The position numbers were made by a program, and so were the translations under genes. Under the pieces are notes generated by a model. It made no database searches and was not told where the DNA came from. It was given only the letters and a program-made list of their open reading frames with translations. This document shows positions 1 through 7,415 of a stretch of DNA of 22,142 nucleotides, in pieces. How positions within the stretch are numbered: position 1 is the first letter of the stretch; each line of letters starts with the position of its first letter. The stretch lies in assembly GCA_019690055.1 (NCBI GenBank), contig JADGGF010000010.1, forward strand, positions 1 to 22,142, read 5' to 3'. The DNA is from Micromonosporaceae bacterium. GTDB lineage: Bacteria; Actinomycetota; Actinomycetes; Mycobacteriales; Micromonosporaceae.

Positions 1-46
1 TTGCCCGGTCGATGCCCGCGGTGGACCGACATGAGTCAACAACTGT

Positions 47-77
47 GGGGGTTGGTGCCCGGCGGGCACCAACCCCC
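47..77 (-). terminator. Hairpin terminator of the liv operon
   Basis: A perfect 14-bp inverted repeat (GGGGGTTGGTGCCC at 47-60 pairing with 64-77) with a 3-base loop lies 30 bases past the stop of the binding-protein gene. It is the last element of the leftward operon. There is no long T tract after it on the minus strand (ACAGTTGTT), which is usual for actinobacterial terminators. It could also serve a gene arriving from the left. Confidence 0.8.
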
Positions 78-106
78 TGATCTCTCACCGTCGTGAGGCG
101 CTGGGC

Positions 107-1426
107 CTACTTCTTGAGCATCTCGTAGCAGGGCTCGGTGAGGGTGAAGCCCTGCGCGGTCGGGCCGACCATGGCCTCGGTCACCGGCTTGACACCGGTC
201 GACGAGTTCGGGTCGGGCTTGCTGATGATCGTCGTCTTCACCTGGCCGGACGGACCGCCGGCGTAGTTGCCGGCACCGGCCGGCAGCATGCCCTCGTAGT
301 CGACCGAGGTGAGCGACTTCGCCGCGGCGAAGACGCCGGCGCGGGTCAGGTCACCGTTCTCGGCCGCCTTCTCCAGCGCGGCCTTGATCGGGTACGACCA
401 TACCCAGCCGGCGGTGTAGCCGTCGGTGATCGTCTCGGGCTTGCCGAGCGCCTCGCGCATGGCCCGGTGGCCGGGCGTGTCCGAGTCCCACGGTCCCCAC
501 GGGCCGGACTGGAAGTAGGCCGCCTGCAGCGCCTGGGCGACCGGGCTGCCGAGCAGGTCGCGGTGCCAGGTCGGGCTGGTGCCGATGACCATCGGCGTGT
601 AGCCGGTGGTCTGCGCCTGGGCGTAGACGCCACCCACGATCGCCGCCATCTCGCGCGGGCCGGTGGTGATGATGAGCAGGTCGGGCCGCTCGGTCAGGAT
701 CTGGCTCACCGCGCCGCTCTGGTTCTCGACGCCGGTCCCGGTGACCACGCTGGTGAAGGACAGCCCGAGCTTGTCGGCGGCGTACTGCGCGCCACCGGCC
801 GCGTCGTCGCCGTAGTCACCCGGGTAGTGCACCGACATGATCGAGTCGATGTCCGGCTTGGCCCCCTTGGCGAAGTCGATCGCGTTCATCGTCTCGACGC
901 AGTAGTTGGCGCCCGACTCGAGGATGACGTCCTCGAACGCGTACGCCGAGCTCCACGCGGCCGGCGCGGCGATGATGTTGCTCGCCTTCAGGTCATCGAG
1001 GATCGCCGCGGTGGGGTCCGAGCCGAGCGTCTGGGCCAGGGCGAGGATGTGGGGCTTGATCTCCTGGTAGACCTCGACCGTGGTCTGCGCGTCGTACTTG
1101 TTGTCCCGGATGTACGTGCTGACGTCGACGTCGTATCCACCGATGCCGCCCTGCTGGTTGACCCGCTTCCAGAACGCCTTCTGGGCCTCGACGATCGCGG
1201 GGGCCAGTGGGCTGAACGGGCCGACCGTGAGGTCGGAGAGGATGCCGAGGTAGATGCAGCCGTTGTCCGGGTTCACGGCGTCCGGGCACGGCTCCTCGGT
1301 CACGCCGAAGTCGGTCTTCATGCCTTCCTCGGTGGTGCCCCCGCCCTCGGTGCCGCGACAGGCGGCCAGGCCGGTGATCAGTACGGCCGCGGCCGAGACG
1401 GCTGCGACTTGCTTGAGTTTTCGCAT
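107..1426 (-). CDS. ABC transporter substrate-binding lipoprotein, branched-chain amino acid type
   Basis: Extracellular receptor of the importer encoded just upstream, of the Leu/Ile/Val-binding (type 1 periplasmic-binding fold) family. The 439-residue product begins with a basic start, a hydrophobic stretch and a lipobox LAAC with the lipidated Cys at residue 23, followed by a Gly/Thr-rich linker. The mature part opens with GILSDLTVGPFSPLAPAI and AFWKRVNQQGGIGGY, which are typical of the ligand-binding lobe of this family. An AAGGAAG ribosome site lies 6 bases before the ATG. The gene is last in the operon, 19 bases after livM. The ligand cannot be read from sequence. The CoA ligase in the same operon makes a carboxylic acid at least as likely as an amino acid. 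Confidence 0.9.
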   Translation of the reverse strand: MRKLKQVAAVSAAAVLITGLAACRGTEGGGTTEEGMKTDFGVTEEPCPDAVNPDNGCIYLGILSDLTVGPFSPLAPAIVEAQKAFWKRVNQQGGIGGYDVDVSTYIRDNKYDAQTTVEVYQEIKPHILALAQTLGSDPTAAILDDLKASNIIAAPAAWSSAYAFEDVILESGANYCVETMNAIDFAKGAKPDIDSIMSVHYPGDYGDDAAGGAQYAADKLGLSFTSVVTGTGVENQSGAVSQILTERPDLLIITTGPREMAAIVGGVYAQAQTTGYTPMVIGTSPTWHRDLLGSPVAQALQAAYFQSGPWGPWDSDTPGHRAMREALGKPETITDGYTAGWVWSYPIKAALEKAAENGDLTRAGVFAAAKSLTSVDYEGMLPAGAGNYAGGPSGQVKTTIISKPDPNSSTGVKPVTEAMVGPTAQGFTLTEPCYEMLKK

Positions 1427-1445
1427 GTTTCACTTCCTTACGGGA

Positions 1446-2561
1446 CTAGTAGGAGAACGGCCACGTCTTCCAGTAGTTGCGCAGGCGTAGCCAGATGCCG
1501 AACAATCCTCGTGGTTCGAAGATCAGGAATATGATCACCAGCGCGCCGTAGAGGACCTGCTCCAGGATGAACACGTTGGGGAACTCGGTCGGGCTGGCGC
1601 TGATGAACGGAAACGCGTCGGGAATCAGCCGCGTCGCCGTGGGCAGGAACGTGATGAAGAACGCCCCGAGGATCGCCCCGGAGATGGTCCCGACGCCTCC
1701 GATGAGCAGCATCGCGATGAACAGCACCGACACCTCGAGGTTGAACACCCCGTTGGGCGCGAGGAAGCCCGGCACGACGTAGAGCAGAGCCCCACAGCAG
1801 CCGGCGTAGAACGACGAGATCGCGAACGCCGTCGCCTTGTACCGGGCCAGGTTCACCCCCATCACCCCGGCCGCGACGTCCCGGTCACGGATGGCGGTGA
1901 ACGCGCGCCCGACCCGCGACCGCGCGATGTTGCGGGCGGCGAGCGCGAAGACCACGAGCACCGCGAACATGAGCCAGTACAGCTTCTGGTCACGGGTGAA
2001 GAGCTCGCCGTTAACGCCCAGCTCGTAGCCGAACAGCGTGGGGGCCGGCATGGAGCGCCCGATGCCCGGCCCGCCGGTGGCGTCGCGCCACTCGTTGAAG
2101 ATGTGCCCACCGACGAAGACCAGACCGAGCGTGACGATGGCGAGGTAGAGGCCGCGCAACCGTACGGCCAGCGGGGCGACCAGCAGGCCGGCAAGGGCCG
2201 CGACCAGACCGGCCGCGGGGAGCCAGATCAGCAGCTCGGTGATGCCGAACCCGAGGCGGCGTCCTTCCGGGTCACCGCCGAGCACCGCGGCGGTGTACGC
2301 CCCCAGGCCGATGAAGAAGGCGTGGCCCAACGACACCTGGCCGGCGTACCCGGTGAGCAGCCCGAGCCCGATCACGCCCACCGCGGTGATCATCGCCCGG
2401 GCGAAGGTCTGCAGCGTGGCGTCGGTGAGCAGGAACGGCAGCGCCGCCCCGATGATCAGCAGCACGCCGAGCCACACCCGCTTGGTGCGGGTGTTGAGCA
2501 GCGCCATCTCCGCTTCGTACGAGGTGTAGAGCAGCGGACGTCCCCTGACCATGGTGCTCAT
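1446..2561 (-). CDS. livM: Branched-chain-type ABC transporter permease, LivM family
   Basis: Second membrane subunit of the importer, 371 residues. It is mostly hydrophobic helices, with the family motif GYAGQVSLGHAFF at residues 71-83 in an early membrane segment. The cytoplasmic coupling loop GRAFTAIRDRDVAAGVMGVN lies at about 218-237, followed by further membrane helices and a short basic C-terminus after the FEPRGLFGIW motif typical of LivM. I chose the ATG at 2561 because it overlaps the livH stop by 4 bases (ATGA), giving translational coupling. The same reading frame stays open far upstream, but that part is antisense to nothing real and overlaps livH. About 25 N-terminal residues before the first helix are hydrophilic. 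Confidence 0.92.
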   Translation of the reverse strand: MSTMVRGRPLLYTSYEAEMALLNTRTKRVWLGVLLIIGAALPFLLTDATLQTFARAMITAVGVIGLGLLTGYAGQVSLGHAFFIGLGAYTAAVLGGDPEGRRLGFGITELLIWLPAAGLVAALAGLLVAPLAVRLRGLYLAIVTLGLVFVGGHIFNEWRDATGGPGIGRSMPAPTLFGYELGVNGELFTRDQKLYWLMFAVLVVFALAARNIARSRVGRAFTAIRDRDVAAGVMGVNLARYKATAFAISSFYAGCCGALLYVVPGFLAPNGVFNLEVSVLFIAMLLIGGVGTISGAILGAFFITFLPTATRLIPDAFPFISASPTEFPNVFILEQVLYGALVIIFLIFEPRGLFGIWLRLRNYWKTWPFSY

Positions 2562-3445
2562 ACGCGCTCGACCTCCCGGGTGCCGAAAAGGCCGTACGGC
2601 CGCACCAGCAGGGCCACCATCATCAGCACGTAGGGCGAGATCGCCGCGACGTTGCCGCCCACCCAGGACGGGAAGTACTGCTGGAAGTGGGCCACGGTCG
2701 ACTGGACGACCCCGACGAAGAGGCCGGCGATCAGCGCTCCCACCAGCGAGTCCAGGCCGCCGAGGATGATGACCGGCAGCGCGACCAGCGCGATGAGCCA
2801 CATCGTGCCGGAGACTGCGGTGCCGCTGGCGGCGAAGACGCCACCGATGGCGGCGAGCCCGCCCGCGATCGCCCAGGAGACCGCGAAGACGGCGCCGACC
2901 GAGACACCCTGCGCCATCGCCGCCTCCTGGTCGAAGGAGGCCGCGCGCATGGCCAGGCCGATCCGCGTGTAGCGGAGGAATCCGAACAGCGCGGCCACCA
3001 GCGCGGCGGTGGTGAGGACCATCGCGATGTGCCGCTGCTCCAGGATTGCGCCGAAAACATTGACTGTCTTCAGTCCCCACGGGTCGCCGACCTGAGGGAG
3101 ATCGGTGCCGATGAAGGCGATGGCGATCACGCGGATCACGACATCGAGTCCGATCGTAATGATCGCGATCGTGAAGACCGGCCGGCCGAGCATGGGCCGC
3201 ACCGCGACCCGTTCGGCCACCAGGGCGAGCAGCGCGGTCCCCAGCGCGCCAGCGACCACGGCGGCGTAGAAGCCGAGCGGCTCCACCAGGTACGTCACGA
3301 GCACGGCGCCGGCGAGCATCAGGGCCGGCTGGGCGAAGCTGATCACCCGGGTGGCCCGGTAGATGATGACGAAGCCCAGCGCGATCAGGGCGTAGATGCT
3401 GCCGGTGCCGAGCCCGCGGCTGATGACCTCGATGGCGGTCGTCAC
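2558..3445 (-). CDS. livH: Branched-chain-type ABC transporter permease, LivH family
   Basis: First membrane subunit of the importer, 295 residues, with the usual LivH length and about eight hydrophobic segments. The coupling loop TRIGLAMRAASFDQEAAMAQG (first residues at about 160) contacts the ATPases in this family. The C-terminal LMMVALLVRPYGLFG is the standard LivH ending. The start is GTG, overlapping the stop of the CoA ligase gene by 4 bases (GTGA). The gene ends in a 4-base ATGA overlap with livM. The early motif that is usually FAQG or FAHG reads FAQP here, a small departure in the first helices. Substrate unknown. Confidence 0.92.
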   Translation of the reverse strand: MTTAIEVISRGLGTGSIYALIALGFVIIYRATRVISFAQPALMLAGAVLVTYLVEPLGFYAAVVAGALGTALLALVAERVAVRPMLGRPVFTIAIITIGLDVVIRVIAIAFIGTDLPQVGDPWGLKTVNVFGAILEQRHIAMVLTTAALVAALFGFLRYTRIGLAMRAASFDQEAAMAQGVSVGAVFAVSWAIAGGLAAIGGVFAASGTAVSGTMWLIALVALPVIILGGLDSLVGALIAGLFVGVVQSTVAHFQQYFPSWVGGNVAAISPYVLMMVALLVRPYGLFGTREVERV

Positions 3446-5343
3446 GCGCCGGCACCGCCTTCCCGTCCCGAGTACATGTCCTCGACCAGGTCGGCGAAGA
3501 GCTTCGCGATGGCGGAGCGCTTCACCTTCTGCGTGGCGGTCAGCTCACCGTCCTCGTGGTCGAGCTCCTTGGGCAGCATCCGGAACTTGCGGACGTTGCT
3601 GACCCGGGCGAACCGCGCGTTCACCTCGTCCACGATGCGCTGCACCAGCGCGATCACCTCCGGCTGTTCCGACAGGTCGCGGTAAGTCGTGTAGGCGATG
3701 CCCCGGCGGGTGGCCCAGTCGCCGACCGTCTCCAGCTCGATGCCGATGAGGGCGACCAGGTAGGGCCGGCGGTCGCCGATGACGATGGCCTCCTTGATGT
3801 ACGGCGAGGCCTTGAGCGCGTTCTCGATCTCGCTCGGCGCGATGTTCTTGCCGCCGGAGGTGATGATGATGTCCTTGGCCCGGTCGGTGATGCGGACGTG
3901 GGTTCCATCGACCCATTCGCCGATGTCGCCGGTGTGCAGCCAGCCGTCGGGGGTCAGCACGCGCGCCGTCGCCTCTGGGTCGCGGAAGTAGCCGCGGAAC
4001 ACGCCCGGGTGCCGGGTGAGGATCTCGCCGGTCTCCTCGTCGATGCGCAGCTCCACGCCCTCGTGCGGCTCGCCGACCGTGCCCAGCTTCACCCGGCCCG
4101 GACGGTTGGTCGTGGCGATCGCCGCGTTCTCGGTCATCCCGTACGCCTCGTGCATCGGGACCCCGATGCCCATGAAGAAGCGCAGCACCTCCGGCGCGAT
4201 CGGGGCCGCGCCGGAGGCGGCGTGGCGGACCCGGCGCATGCCGATGCGCTCCCGCAGGGCCCGGTAGAAGAAGAGCCAGCCGATGCCGTAGAGGATCCGG
4301 GTGCCGACTGTGTGGTTGCCGCCGGTGCGCACCAGCGTGTCGCCGATCCGGTCCGCCACCTTCAGCCAGAGCTTCGCGTTGGCCCGTTTGAACAGCGACG
4401 CGTTGCGCAGTCCGATCTGGACGGAGGCGAGGATCCGCTCCCAGATCCGCGGCACGCCGAAGAGGATGGTCGGCTGCACCTCCCGCAGGTTCGTCTGCAC
4501 GGTCGCGATCGATTCGGCGAAGTTGACCTGCACACCGCCACCGGCGTTGAACCACACCGAGAAGGCGCGCTCCACCACGTGGCACAGCGGCAGGTAGGAG
4601 AGCACGAGGTCGCTCGGGTTGGGGGGACGACCGGTGAACCCGCCGCGCTCCACCAGCACCTCGATCGCAAACTCCACATTGGCGATCGAGAGCATGGCCC
4701 CCTTGGGCCGGCCCGTGGTCCCGGAGGTGTAGATGAGCGTCGCGATGTCGTCCGGGGTGGCCTCGGCCATCCGCTGCTCCACCGCGCCGGGGTTGGCCGC
4801 GCGGTGCTCAGCGCCGATCGCCAGGAACTGGTCCCACGACAGCAGCGCGGGGTGGTCGTAGCGGTTGCGGATTCCCTTGGGGTCGACGTAGACGATGCGC
4901 TGCAGGTCCGGGCACTCGTCCAGCACGGCCAGCGCCTTGTCCAGCTGCTCCTGGTCCTCGACCACCAGCACCTTGGCGCCGGAGTGCGACAGCAGGTACT
5001 GCACCTCCGGCGCCGGGTTGGTCGGGTAGAGGCCCACCGTGGCCGCCCGGACCGCGACCGTGGCCACGTCGGTGAACAGCCACTCACGCCGGTTCTCCGA
5101 GTGGATCGCGACCCGGTCGCCCGGCTCGATGCCCAGGGCCAGCAGGGCATGCCCCACCGTCAGCACGGTGTCCCAATAGGACGCCCAGGTCACCTCCTGC
5201 CAGATGCCGAAGTCCTTCTGGCGCATGGCGACCTGCTTGGGCGTGGCTTGGGCCCGGTCGCGGACCCGGGTGGCCAGCGTGGTCACCGGAGGGCCGCCGC
5301 TGGCGGTGGCGGTTGCGGGTTGCGTCGCGACAGATGCCGTCAT
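3442..5343 (-). CDS. AMP-forming long-chain-type acyl-CoA ligase
   Basis: Activates a carboxylic acid to its CoA thioester with ATP (adenylate-forming superfamily, FadD15/Faa-like long-chain group), 633 residues. Visible core motifs are YTSGTTGRPKG (205-215, ATP phosphate loop), YGMTE (401-405), GWLHTGD (467-473), the hinge region DRAKDIIITSGGKNIAP (487-503), and LTATQKVKR near the C-terminus, with K606 as the likely catalytic lysine. The length and the GGKNIAP motif fit the long-chain group better than acetyl-CoA synthetase. The gene overlaps livG upstream (ATGA) and livH downstream (GTGA), so it is built into the importer operon. This implies that the transporter delivers an acid that is trapped as CoA ester on entry. 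The actual substrate is unknown. Confidence 0.92.
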   Translation of the reverse strand: MTASVATQPATATASGGPPVTTLATRVRDRAQATPKQVAMRQKDFGIWQEVTWASYWDTVLTVGHALLALGIEPGDRVAIHSENRREWLFTDVATVAVRAATVGLYPTNPAPEVQYLLSHSGAKVLVVEDQEQLDKALAVLDECPDLQRIVYVDPKGIRNRYDHPALLSWDQFLAIGAEHRAANPGAVEQRMAEATPDDIATLIYTSGTTGRPKGAMLSIANVEFAIEVLVERGGFTGRPPNPSDLVLSYLPLCHVVERAFSVWFNAGGGVQVNFAESIATVQTNLREVQPTILFGVPRIWERILASVQIGLRNASLFKRANAKLWLKVADRIGDTLVRTGGNHTVGTRILYGIGWLFFYRALRERIGMRRVRHAASGAAPIAPEVLRFFMGIGVPMHEAYGMTENAAIATTNRPGRVKLGTVGEPHEGVELRIDEETGEILTRHPGVFRGYFRDPEATARVLTPDGWLHTGDIGEWVDGTHVRITDRAKDIIITSGGKNIAPSEIENALKASPYIKEAIVIGDRRPYLVALIGIELETVGDWATRRGIAYTTYRDLSEQPEVIALVQRIVDEVNARFARVSNVRKFRMLPKELDHEDGELTATQKVKRSAIAKLFADLVEDMYSGREGGAGA

Positions 5344-6239
5344 GCCCCACCTCCCGAGTCGGTCCCCCGTGCGCCCTCGCCGACCGTTGCCGTATTGCCG
5401 ACCGTTGCCGTCTGGATGACCTCGCCGGTGCCCGATGGCTCACCGGTGCCTGACGTCTCGCCGGTGCGGGCCGCCTCCCCCAGGTAGGCGCGCAGCACTT
5501 CGGGGTGGCGCTGGATCTCCGCCGGTTTGCCGGTGGCGACCGGCCGTCCAAAGTCGACGACCATGACCCGGTCGGCGAGGTCCATCACCAGACCCATGTC
5601 GTGCTCGACCAGGATCATCGGGATCTTCAGCTCCTCCCGGATGTCCAAAATGAACCGGGCCATGTCCTCGGTCTCCTCGAGGTTCATGCCCGCGACCGGC
5701 TCGTCGAGCAGCAGCAGCTTGGGCCGCATGGCCAGGGCCCGGCCCAGCTCGACCCGCTTCTGCACGCCGTACGGCAACAGGCCCACCGGCATCCGGCGCC
5801 ACTGCTCCAGCTCGAGGAAGTCGACGATGCGCTCCACCTCGGCCCGCGCCGCGAGCTCCTGACGCCGGGCCCGGCCGAACCACGCGATGGCCGAGAAGGT
5901 GCCGTACGTCAGGTGGGTGTGCAGGCCGAGCATGAGGTTGTCGAGCACGGTGAGGTTGGCGAACAGCTCCACGTTCTGGAACGTCCGGGCCAGCCCGGCC
6001 GCGGCGATCTGGTGGGGCCGGCGCCCCAGGATGTCCTTGCCGTCGAAGACGACCCGTCCCCGCTGCGGCCGGTACACCCCGGAGAGCACGTTGAAGATGG
6101 AGGTCTTCCCGGCACCGTTGGGCCCGATGATGGCGAACAGCTCGTCGCGGCCGACGGTGAAGCTCACTCCGTCGATGGCCACCACGCCGGCGAAGGCCAG
6201 CCGGACGTCCTCGAAGGAGAGGATCACGTCGCTGGTCAT
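5340..6239 (-). CDS. livG: Branched-chain-type ABC transporter ATPase, LivG family
   Basis: One of the two ATPases of the importer, 299 residues. Walker A is GPNGAGKT (39-46). The signature region LLPYGVQKRVELGRALA (154-170) has the Y-G-x-Q form common in LivG proteins. Walker B is LLLLDEP (175-181), and the switch histidine is H213 in VEHDM. A GGAGG ribosome site lies 6 bases before the ATG. The ATPase fold is complete by about residue 255. The remaining ~45 residues form a Gly/Thr/Glu-rich tail (TGETSGTGEPSGTGEV, then TATVGN/TATVGE) encoded by short tandem repeats, longer than the family norm of about 250-260. The stop overlaps the CoA ligase start by 4 bases. Confidence 0.93.
   Translation of the reverse strand: MTSDVILSFEDVRLAFAGVVAIDGVSFTVGRDELFAIIGPNGAGKTSIFNVLSGVYRPQRGRVVFDGKDILGRRPHQIAAAGLARTFQNVELFANLTVLDNLMLGLHTHLTYGTFSAIAWFGRARRQELAARAEVERIVDFLELEQWRRMPVGLLPYGVQKRVELGRALAMRPKLLLLDEPVAGMNLEETEDMARFILDIREELKIPMILVEHDMGLVMDLADRVMVVDFGRPVATGKPAEIQRHPEVLRAYLGEAARTGETSGTGEPSGTGEVIQTATVGNTATVGEGARGTDSGGGA
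5379..5478. repeat. Two 18-bp-period minisatellites inside the livG tail
   Basis: GCCGACCGTTGCCGT occurs identically at 5379-5393 and 5397-5411 (period 18). A second array, also of period 18, runs 5425-5442, 5443-5460 and 5461-5478, each unit starting CCGGTGC, with the third copy degenerate. An 18-base period equals six codons, so copy-number change adds or removes hexapeptides without breaking the frame. Confidence 0.8.
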
Positions 6240-6394
6240 GCGTCGCCTCCGCGCCGGGAGCTACGTCGGTCGCCTCGGGCCGCGTGGAGCTGGACCAAGG
6301 AGCTAGCGAGGAACGAGCGAGCGACGCGGGAAGCCCACGCACCAAGGGCCCGAGGCCACGTGCCAGCGGAGGCGAGCACCAAAGTTGCGGTCAT
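6236..6394 (-). CDS. Possible 52-residue protein bridging livF and livG (doubtful)
   Basis: The 151-base gap between livF and livG is exactly filled by an open frame of 53 codons including the stop. It begins MTATLVLASAGTWPR, ends RRGGDA, and resembles no family I know. Its ATG overlaps the livF stop by 4 bases and its TGA overlaps the livG start by 4 bases, the same coupling seen elsewhere in this operon. The N-terminal half is mildly hydrophobic; the C-terminus is Arg/Ser/Gly-rich and basic. Against it, the DNA contains low-complexity GCGAGGAACGAGCGAGCGAC sequence of a kind common in actinobacterial spacers, and the upstream ribosome site (GGTGG) is weak. It could simply be an open spacer. 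Confidence 0.35.
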   Translation of the reverse strand: MTATLVLASAGTWPRALGAWASRVARSFLASSLVQLHAARGDRRSSRRGGDA

Positions 6395-7176
6395 GACAAC
6401 CACCGCTTGCGGCGCCGGTAGTGCTTGACCTCACGGAAGCTGCGGACCGTCCCCTCGGGGTGCAGGCCGAGGTAGAACTCCCGCACGTCGTCGTCGGCGA
6501 GCAACCGGGTCGCCGGTGCGTCGAGTACCAACTTTCCGGTCTCCATTACGTATCCATGAGAGGCAATGGACAGGGCCATGGTCGCGTTCTGCTCGACCAG
6601 CAGGACAGCCGTGCCCTGCCGGTTGATCTCGACGATCAGGTCGCGGATCTGCTCGACCAGCCGAGGGGCCAGACCCAGGCTCGGCTCGTCGAGCAGCAGG
6701 AAGCGGGGCGAGGCCATCAGCGCCCGCCCGATCGCCAGCATCTGCTGCTCGCCACCGGAGAGGTAGCCGGCGATCTCCTTGCGCCGCTGGCGCAGGACGG
6801 GGAAGAGCGTGTACGCCCGCTCGATTCCCTCGGCCCGGCCCCGCGGGTTCAGGTGGGCGCCGATGCGCAGGTTCTCCTCCACCGTGAGCTCGGTGAAGAT
6901 CCGGCGCCCCTCCATGACCTGGCTGATGCCTCGGCGCACGATGGCGGCCGGCTTGAGCGTGTGGATTGGTTTGCCATCGAGCAGGATGGAACCCTTGGTG
7001 ATCTTTCCGTCGTGGACGTCGAGCAACCCGCAGAGCGCGCGCAGCAGGGTGGTCTTGCCGGCCCCGTTGGCCCCCAGCAGCGCGACGATCTGTCCGGGCT
7101 GGACCTGGAGGCTGATGCCCCGGAGGACGAGCATCACGTCGTCGTAGACGACCTCCAGGTTCTGCACCTGCAACAT
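6391..7176 (-). CDS. livF: Branched-chain-type ABC transporter ATPase, LivF family
   Basis: Second ATPase of the importer and first gene of the operon, 261 residues. Walker A is GANGAGKT (35-42), the signature is LSGGEQQ (139-145), Walker B is FLLLDEP (159-165), and the switch position reads VEQN (Q196), normal for LivF. The usual LivF fold ends near residue 240. A basic extension, SFREVKHYRRRKRWLS, follows and may touch the membrane or the permeases (inference). I start at the ATG at 7176 because GAGGGAG lies just before it and homology begins MLQVQNLEVVYDD. The longer open frame upstream would be non-conserved and would cross the divergent promoter region. Confidence 0.92.
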   Translation of the reverse strand: MLQVQNLEVVYDDVMLVLRGISLQVQPGQIVALLGANGAGKTTLLRALCGLLDVHDGKITKGSILLDGKPIHTLKPAAIVRRGISQVMEGRRIFTELTVEENLRIGAHLNPRGRAEGIERAYTLFPVLRQRRKEIAGYLSGGEQQMLAIGRALMASPRFLLLDEPSLGLAPRLVEQIRDLIVEINRQGTAVLLVEQNATMALSIASHGYVMETGKLVLDAPATRLLADDDVREFYLGLHPEGTVRSFREVKHYRRRKRWLS

Positions 7177-7214
7177 CGCGGCTCCCTCGGCGCAACGTTC
7201 GGGCCAGTGCTGCA

Positions 7215-7239
7215 CAAACGGACGTAGTCGGCCCGTTTG
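7215..7239. promoter_or_regulatory. Inverted repeat in the livF-pucR divergent region, near livF
   Basis: CAAACGG (7215-7221) and CCGTTTG (7233-7239) form 7-bp inverted arms 11 bases apart, about 40 bases upstream of the livF start. The position would suit an operator or a leader hairpin of the liv operon. Function is inferred from position and symmetry only. Confidence 0.4.
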
Positions 7240-7255
7240 CGTACCGGTTACGGTG

Positions 7256-7291
7256 GTGTGACCTCGACCATGGCTGTGGTTGCGGTCACAC
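7256..7291. promoter_or_regulatory. Inverted repeat, candidate PucR operator
   Basis: GTGTGACC (7256-7263) and GGTCACAC (7284-7291) are perfect 8-bp inverted arms separated by 20 bases, so the half-sites are 28 bases centre to centre. They lie in the middle of the 239-base region between livF and the PucR gene. A weak rightward promoter candidate (TTGGAT at 7299, GATATG at 7321, 16-base spacing) follows directly. A regulator bound here could act on both directions. Confidence 0.45.
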
Positions 7292-7415
7292 ACCCACCTT
7301 GGATGATCAGCACAGTCAGCGATATGGGCTGAGCGCACAAAACAATCCGTGCGATCCGCCCTGTGGGGCCGCGACACCCTTGGCTGGTTGTGCGCTGCGT
7401 GCGAACCTGGCTTGC

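Noticed and set aside
467..1534. A 355-codon open frame on the plus strand
   Set aside because: Antisense to the binding-protein gene; low-complexity translation and no motif.
3556..5487. A 643-codon open frame on the plus strand
   Set aside because: Antisense to the CoA ligase gene, with no recognisable domain. The ligase on the other strand has every family motif.
5440..6345. A 301-codon leftward frame overlapping livG
   Set aside because: It is the +1 shadow of livG, with no ATPase motifs.
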